64,000 nt of DNA, from the NCBI GenBank assembly GCA_041398565.1, contig JAWKUN010000003.1:310001-374000 (forward strand). The letters run 5' to 3'. Made by a program: the position numbers and the translations under genes. The notes under the pieces were generated by a model that searched no databases, had not been told where the DNA came from, and worked only from the letters and a program-made list of their open reading frames with translations. Positions 61,924 to 64,000 of the stretch are shown in pieces (within the stretch, counting starts at the first letter, position 1; every line of letters starts with the position of its first letter). This stretch comes from DATGPD01 sp041398565. GTDB lineage: Bacteria; Planctomycetota; UBA1135; UBA2386.

Positions 61924-64000
61924 GGCAGTGCGTAGGCCAGCGTACGGTCCTCGCCGTCGAGGTCGTACTCGCCGAGCGCGAAGACCAGCTCGCGGTAGTT
62001 GCGCACGTCGAGCACGGTGAGGCTCTGCACCGTCCGCACGGCGCACAGGTCGCGGGTGATCACGCTCTGCTGCACCCAGAGACGGCGCAAGCGCTCCCGC
62101 GCCAGGTCTTGCCAATCCCGGCCTGCCGGCACCTCTCTGCTCGCCGCGACCAGGTCGCGCACGACGCGGTCGCCGGCCCAGAAAGCGCGGCGCAGGTTGC
62201 GGCGTGCGCGCCCGGCGACGGCGAGGTCGGCGAAGTGGGTGTCCAGCATCGCGTCGACCGGGTTGCGCAGGCCGTGGCGAACGAAGCCGAACAGGCGCCG
62301 CACCGCCGACACGGGTACGCGCGTGTCGCGCGCCCCCAGGCGCGGGACCTCGTGGCGCAGCCACTCGCGTCCCGTGTAGAGGCTGCGCACCTTCTGATGG
62401 TCGAGCACCCAGACGATGGTGAGCGCCCGCTCGCGCAAGCGGCGCTCGAGGTCGTCGCGGGCCGGCGACAAGCCGGTGAGACGGGGCGCGATCGGCTGCC
62501 ACGCCGCCACCAACTCGCGAACCTGGCGCTGGCGTTGGTGCAGTGGCTCGCGCTGTCGCTCGCTCATCAGCAGGAACGTCATGTCGCGATCGAGCTCCGA
62601 GGTCTCGTCGAAGCCGGCGCCGTCCGACCAGGTCGCGGGCACGCCGCAGTACTCGGGGTCGAAGGCGGCGCGCAAGCGCATCGTTTCGATGAGGCTCGGA
62701 GCCTTCATGCGTCGGATCTTGCGCAACGCCACGGTGAACGGAGCGCGGCCGCTCACCCGACGCCTCTGCAGTTGGTGCGGCCGCAGGATCTCGCGCACGG
62801 TCGCCGCGGTCTTGCCTGCCACGAACGAGACGCCGCGGGCGGCGGCGAGCACGAAGAACACCGGCAGCAGGAGCGCACGCCCGCCGGACAGTCGACGGCT
62901 GTAGAAGGTGAAGAAGTTGAACGACCGCTGCGAACGCGGCAGACGGTGCAGCGGCCGCATCCCGAAGACCTCGCGCACCATGCGCCGGCGATCGGCGCGC
63001 AGGAGCTCGAGGACATCCGGGCCGAACGCCGCGTCGATGTGCTCGTCGCGTTCGCCGATGCCGGACACGAAGTCGAGAGCGCAGAACTCGGTGGTTCGGA
63101 ACAGCTCGCCGCCCCCGGGCGGCGGCAGCTTCTTCAGGGTGCGGCCGGTCATCGCCAGCCGCCGCCGGCTGACCCAGTCTTGGAAGTCGGCCAGCTCGGC
63201 GTCGGTGGCGAAGCGCCGCTGCTCCTTGGTCAGACAGTTGCGGTTGTACTCGGTCACCCGCTTGGCAGTCTCGACGGCGATGCTCTCGGTGATGAAGCTG
63301 AACCACATGTAGGGGCCGCCCAGCATGGATCCGTCGGTGAGCGACAGCTTGCGCAGGCGACGGCGTTCCTTGCGCGGGGTCTTGAGGTACGTCGTGCGCA
63401 CGTTCTCGAGCGACGGGTTGGCCAGGAGCTGTTCCGTGGTCTTGACGTCGCTCGGATGCATGAGGCTGCCGTCGAGGTAGTGCAGGTGCAGGAGTCCGGT
63501 CTGCTGCACCTCGTCGCGCAGCAACGCGGGCACCACCGGCCTCGGTGCGCTGCGGCCGTTGCGGATGACGCGCACCGTGTCGAGGATGGCCGCGGTCGCC
63601 AGCTCGGTCGGCATCTCCCAGCGGAACAGGCGGCGGGCCAAGAACGCGGCGTCGTCGTGCTCGCGGCGAGTCTTCACCGACTCGAGCAGGGCGATGAAGG
63701 CCGCCTCGCTGGTGAGTTTGAACGCATCCGAGGCTTCGCCGGCGAGCCGCTTGAGCCACCAGCCGAGACTCAGGAACACGGCGCAGACGCTGCCGAGGAC
63801 CACCAGCGGCGCGGCCACGAACTTCTTCAGGAACAGGCCCGGCCCGCTCTCGGCGCCGATCAGCATGCGTACGAGGAAGAACAGACCGCCGAACAGGAGC
63901 AGGCGTACCGCGGGGCGCTGGCTGGCCTTGACCATCGCCGAGGCGACCCGGTCGAGCAGCTGCGGCCCGGTGACGATGCCGTGCAGGTCGGCGAAGAAGA
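61920..64000 (-). CDS. Unrecognised membrane-anchored protein, 5' end beyond window
   Basis: The frame is open to the right window edge: beyond the first internal Met at 63935 the upstream codons read FFADLHGIVTGPQLLDRVAS, which looks coding, so the true start is outside. At least 690 residues. Two hydrophobic helices lie near the visible N-terminus (AVRLLLFGGLFFLVRMLIG and FVAAPLVVLGSVCAVFLSLG) and a third at LLLPVFFVLAAARGVSFVAG. The rest is Arg-rich and helical, with YMWFSFITESIAVETAKRVT and VQQSVITRDLCAVRTVQSLT. No domain is recognised and no signal for catalysis. It overlaps the GT39-like gene by 4 bp, so a joint role in surface-glycan or envelope assembly is possible, but this is inference. 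Confidence 0.75.
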   Translation of the reverse strand, partial: FFADLHGIVTGPQLLDRVASAMVKASQRPAVRLLLFGGLFFLVRMLIGAESGPGLFLKKFVAAPLVVLGSVCAVFLSLGWWLKRLAGEASDAFKLTSEAAFIALLESVKTRREHDDAAFLARRLFRWEMPTELATAAILDTVRVIRNGRSAPRPVVPALLRDEVQQTGLLHLHYLDGSLMHPSDVKTTEQLLANPSLENVRTTYLKTPRKERRRLRKLSLTDGSMLGGPYMWFSFITESIAVETAKRVTEYNRNCLTKEQRRFATDAELADFQDWVSRRRLAMTGRTLKKLPPPGGGELFRTTEFCALDFVSGIGERDEHIDAAFGPDVLELLRADRRRMVREVFGMRPLHRLPRSQRSFNFFTFYSRRLSGGRALLLPVFFVLAAARGVSFVAGKTAATVREILRPHQLQRRRVSGRAPFTVALRKIRRMKAPSLIETMRLRAAFDPEYCGVPATWSDGAGFDETSELDRDMTFLLMSERQREPLHQRQRQVRELVAAWQPIAPRLTGLSPARDDLERRLRERALTIVWVLDHQKVRSLYTGREWLRHEVPRLGARDTRVPVSAVRRLFGFVRHGLRNPVDAMLDTHFADLAVAGRARRNLRRAFWAGDRVVRDLVAASREVPAGRDWQDLARERLRRLWVQQSVITRDLCAVRTVQSLTVLDVRNYRELVFALGEYDLDGEDRTLAYALP

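Overview
The window is about 64 kb of very GC-rich bacterial chromosome. Gene content points to a planctomycete-type bacterium. I see a fused ThuA/DUF1080 protein, many large secreted beta-propeller-like proteins (ELWxxDGT, FG-GAP, YWTD and beta-helix types), 'TALVHEA'-type ECF sigma factors, an ECF sigma factor divergent from a Ser/Thr kinase, and two ECF sigma factors fused to a transmembrane helix and carboxypeptidase-regulatory-like domains. An lpxA gene, an outer-membrane beta-barrel protein and surface-polysaccharide genes indicate a diderm envelope. No phage, insertion sequence, CRISPR array, rRNA or tRNA gene was recognised.

Layout. 1-11.6 kb: secreted repeat proteins, ThuA/DUF1080, and a carboxypeptidase-regulatory-like protein, separated by unusually long non-coding gaps. 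11.7-16.8 kb: an ECF sigma factor, a SpeD-like pyruvoyl decarboxylase overlapping an NNMT-type methyltransferase, and the first sigma-TM-repeat fusion. 16.9-21.3 kb: a GyrB/ParE subunit, an RlmN-like radical SAM protein and a DAO-type flavoenzyme. 21.3-36.1 kb: beta-helix protein, second sigma fusion, serine hydrolase, further secreted repeat proteins, and the sigma factor/kinase pair. 36.2-37.4 kb: a thioredoxin-like/HEAT protein whose frame is crossed by one UGA exactly where the first Cys of a CxxC motif would be, followed by a SECIS-like hairpin, i.e. a probable selenoprotein. 37.5-40.7 kb: amino-acid permease divergent from a two-gene [2Fe-2S]/flavoprotein dehydrogenase operon (HcnA/HcnB-like). 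40.8-46.6 kb: lpxA, two M16-like proteins without the zinc motif, and an outer-membrane barrel. 46.7-54.0 kb: a surface-polysaccharide block (GT4-like and GT2 glycosyltransferases, GT87-like membrane protein, methyltransferase, flippase) with a BtpA-like protein and a decayed VCBS fragment. 54.3-64 kb: VWA/HEAT protein, a second giant ELWxxDGT protein, YchF GTPase, a GT39-like membrane protein and a large unrecognised membrane-anchored protein cut by the window end.

Two themes recur. First, at least eight secreted proteins with unrelated N-terminal folds end in a similar Gly/Leu-rich beta domain of roughly 100-130 residues, which could be a shared surface-retention or export module. Second, signalling looks transcription-centred: four ECF-type sigma factors occur in 20 kb, two of them apparently membrane-anchored and carrying export-type repeat domains. 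A palindromic GGTGTCAGAC-type repeat follows three of the secreted-protein genes. All functions below are read from sequence motifs only; no database search was possible.
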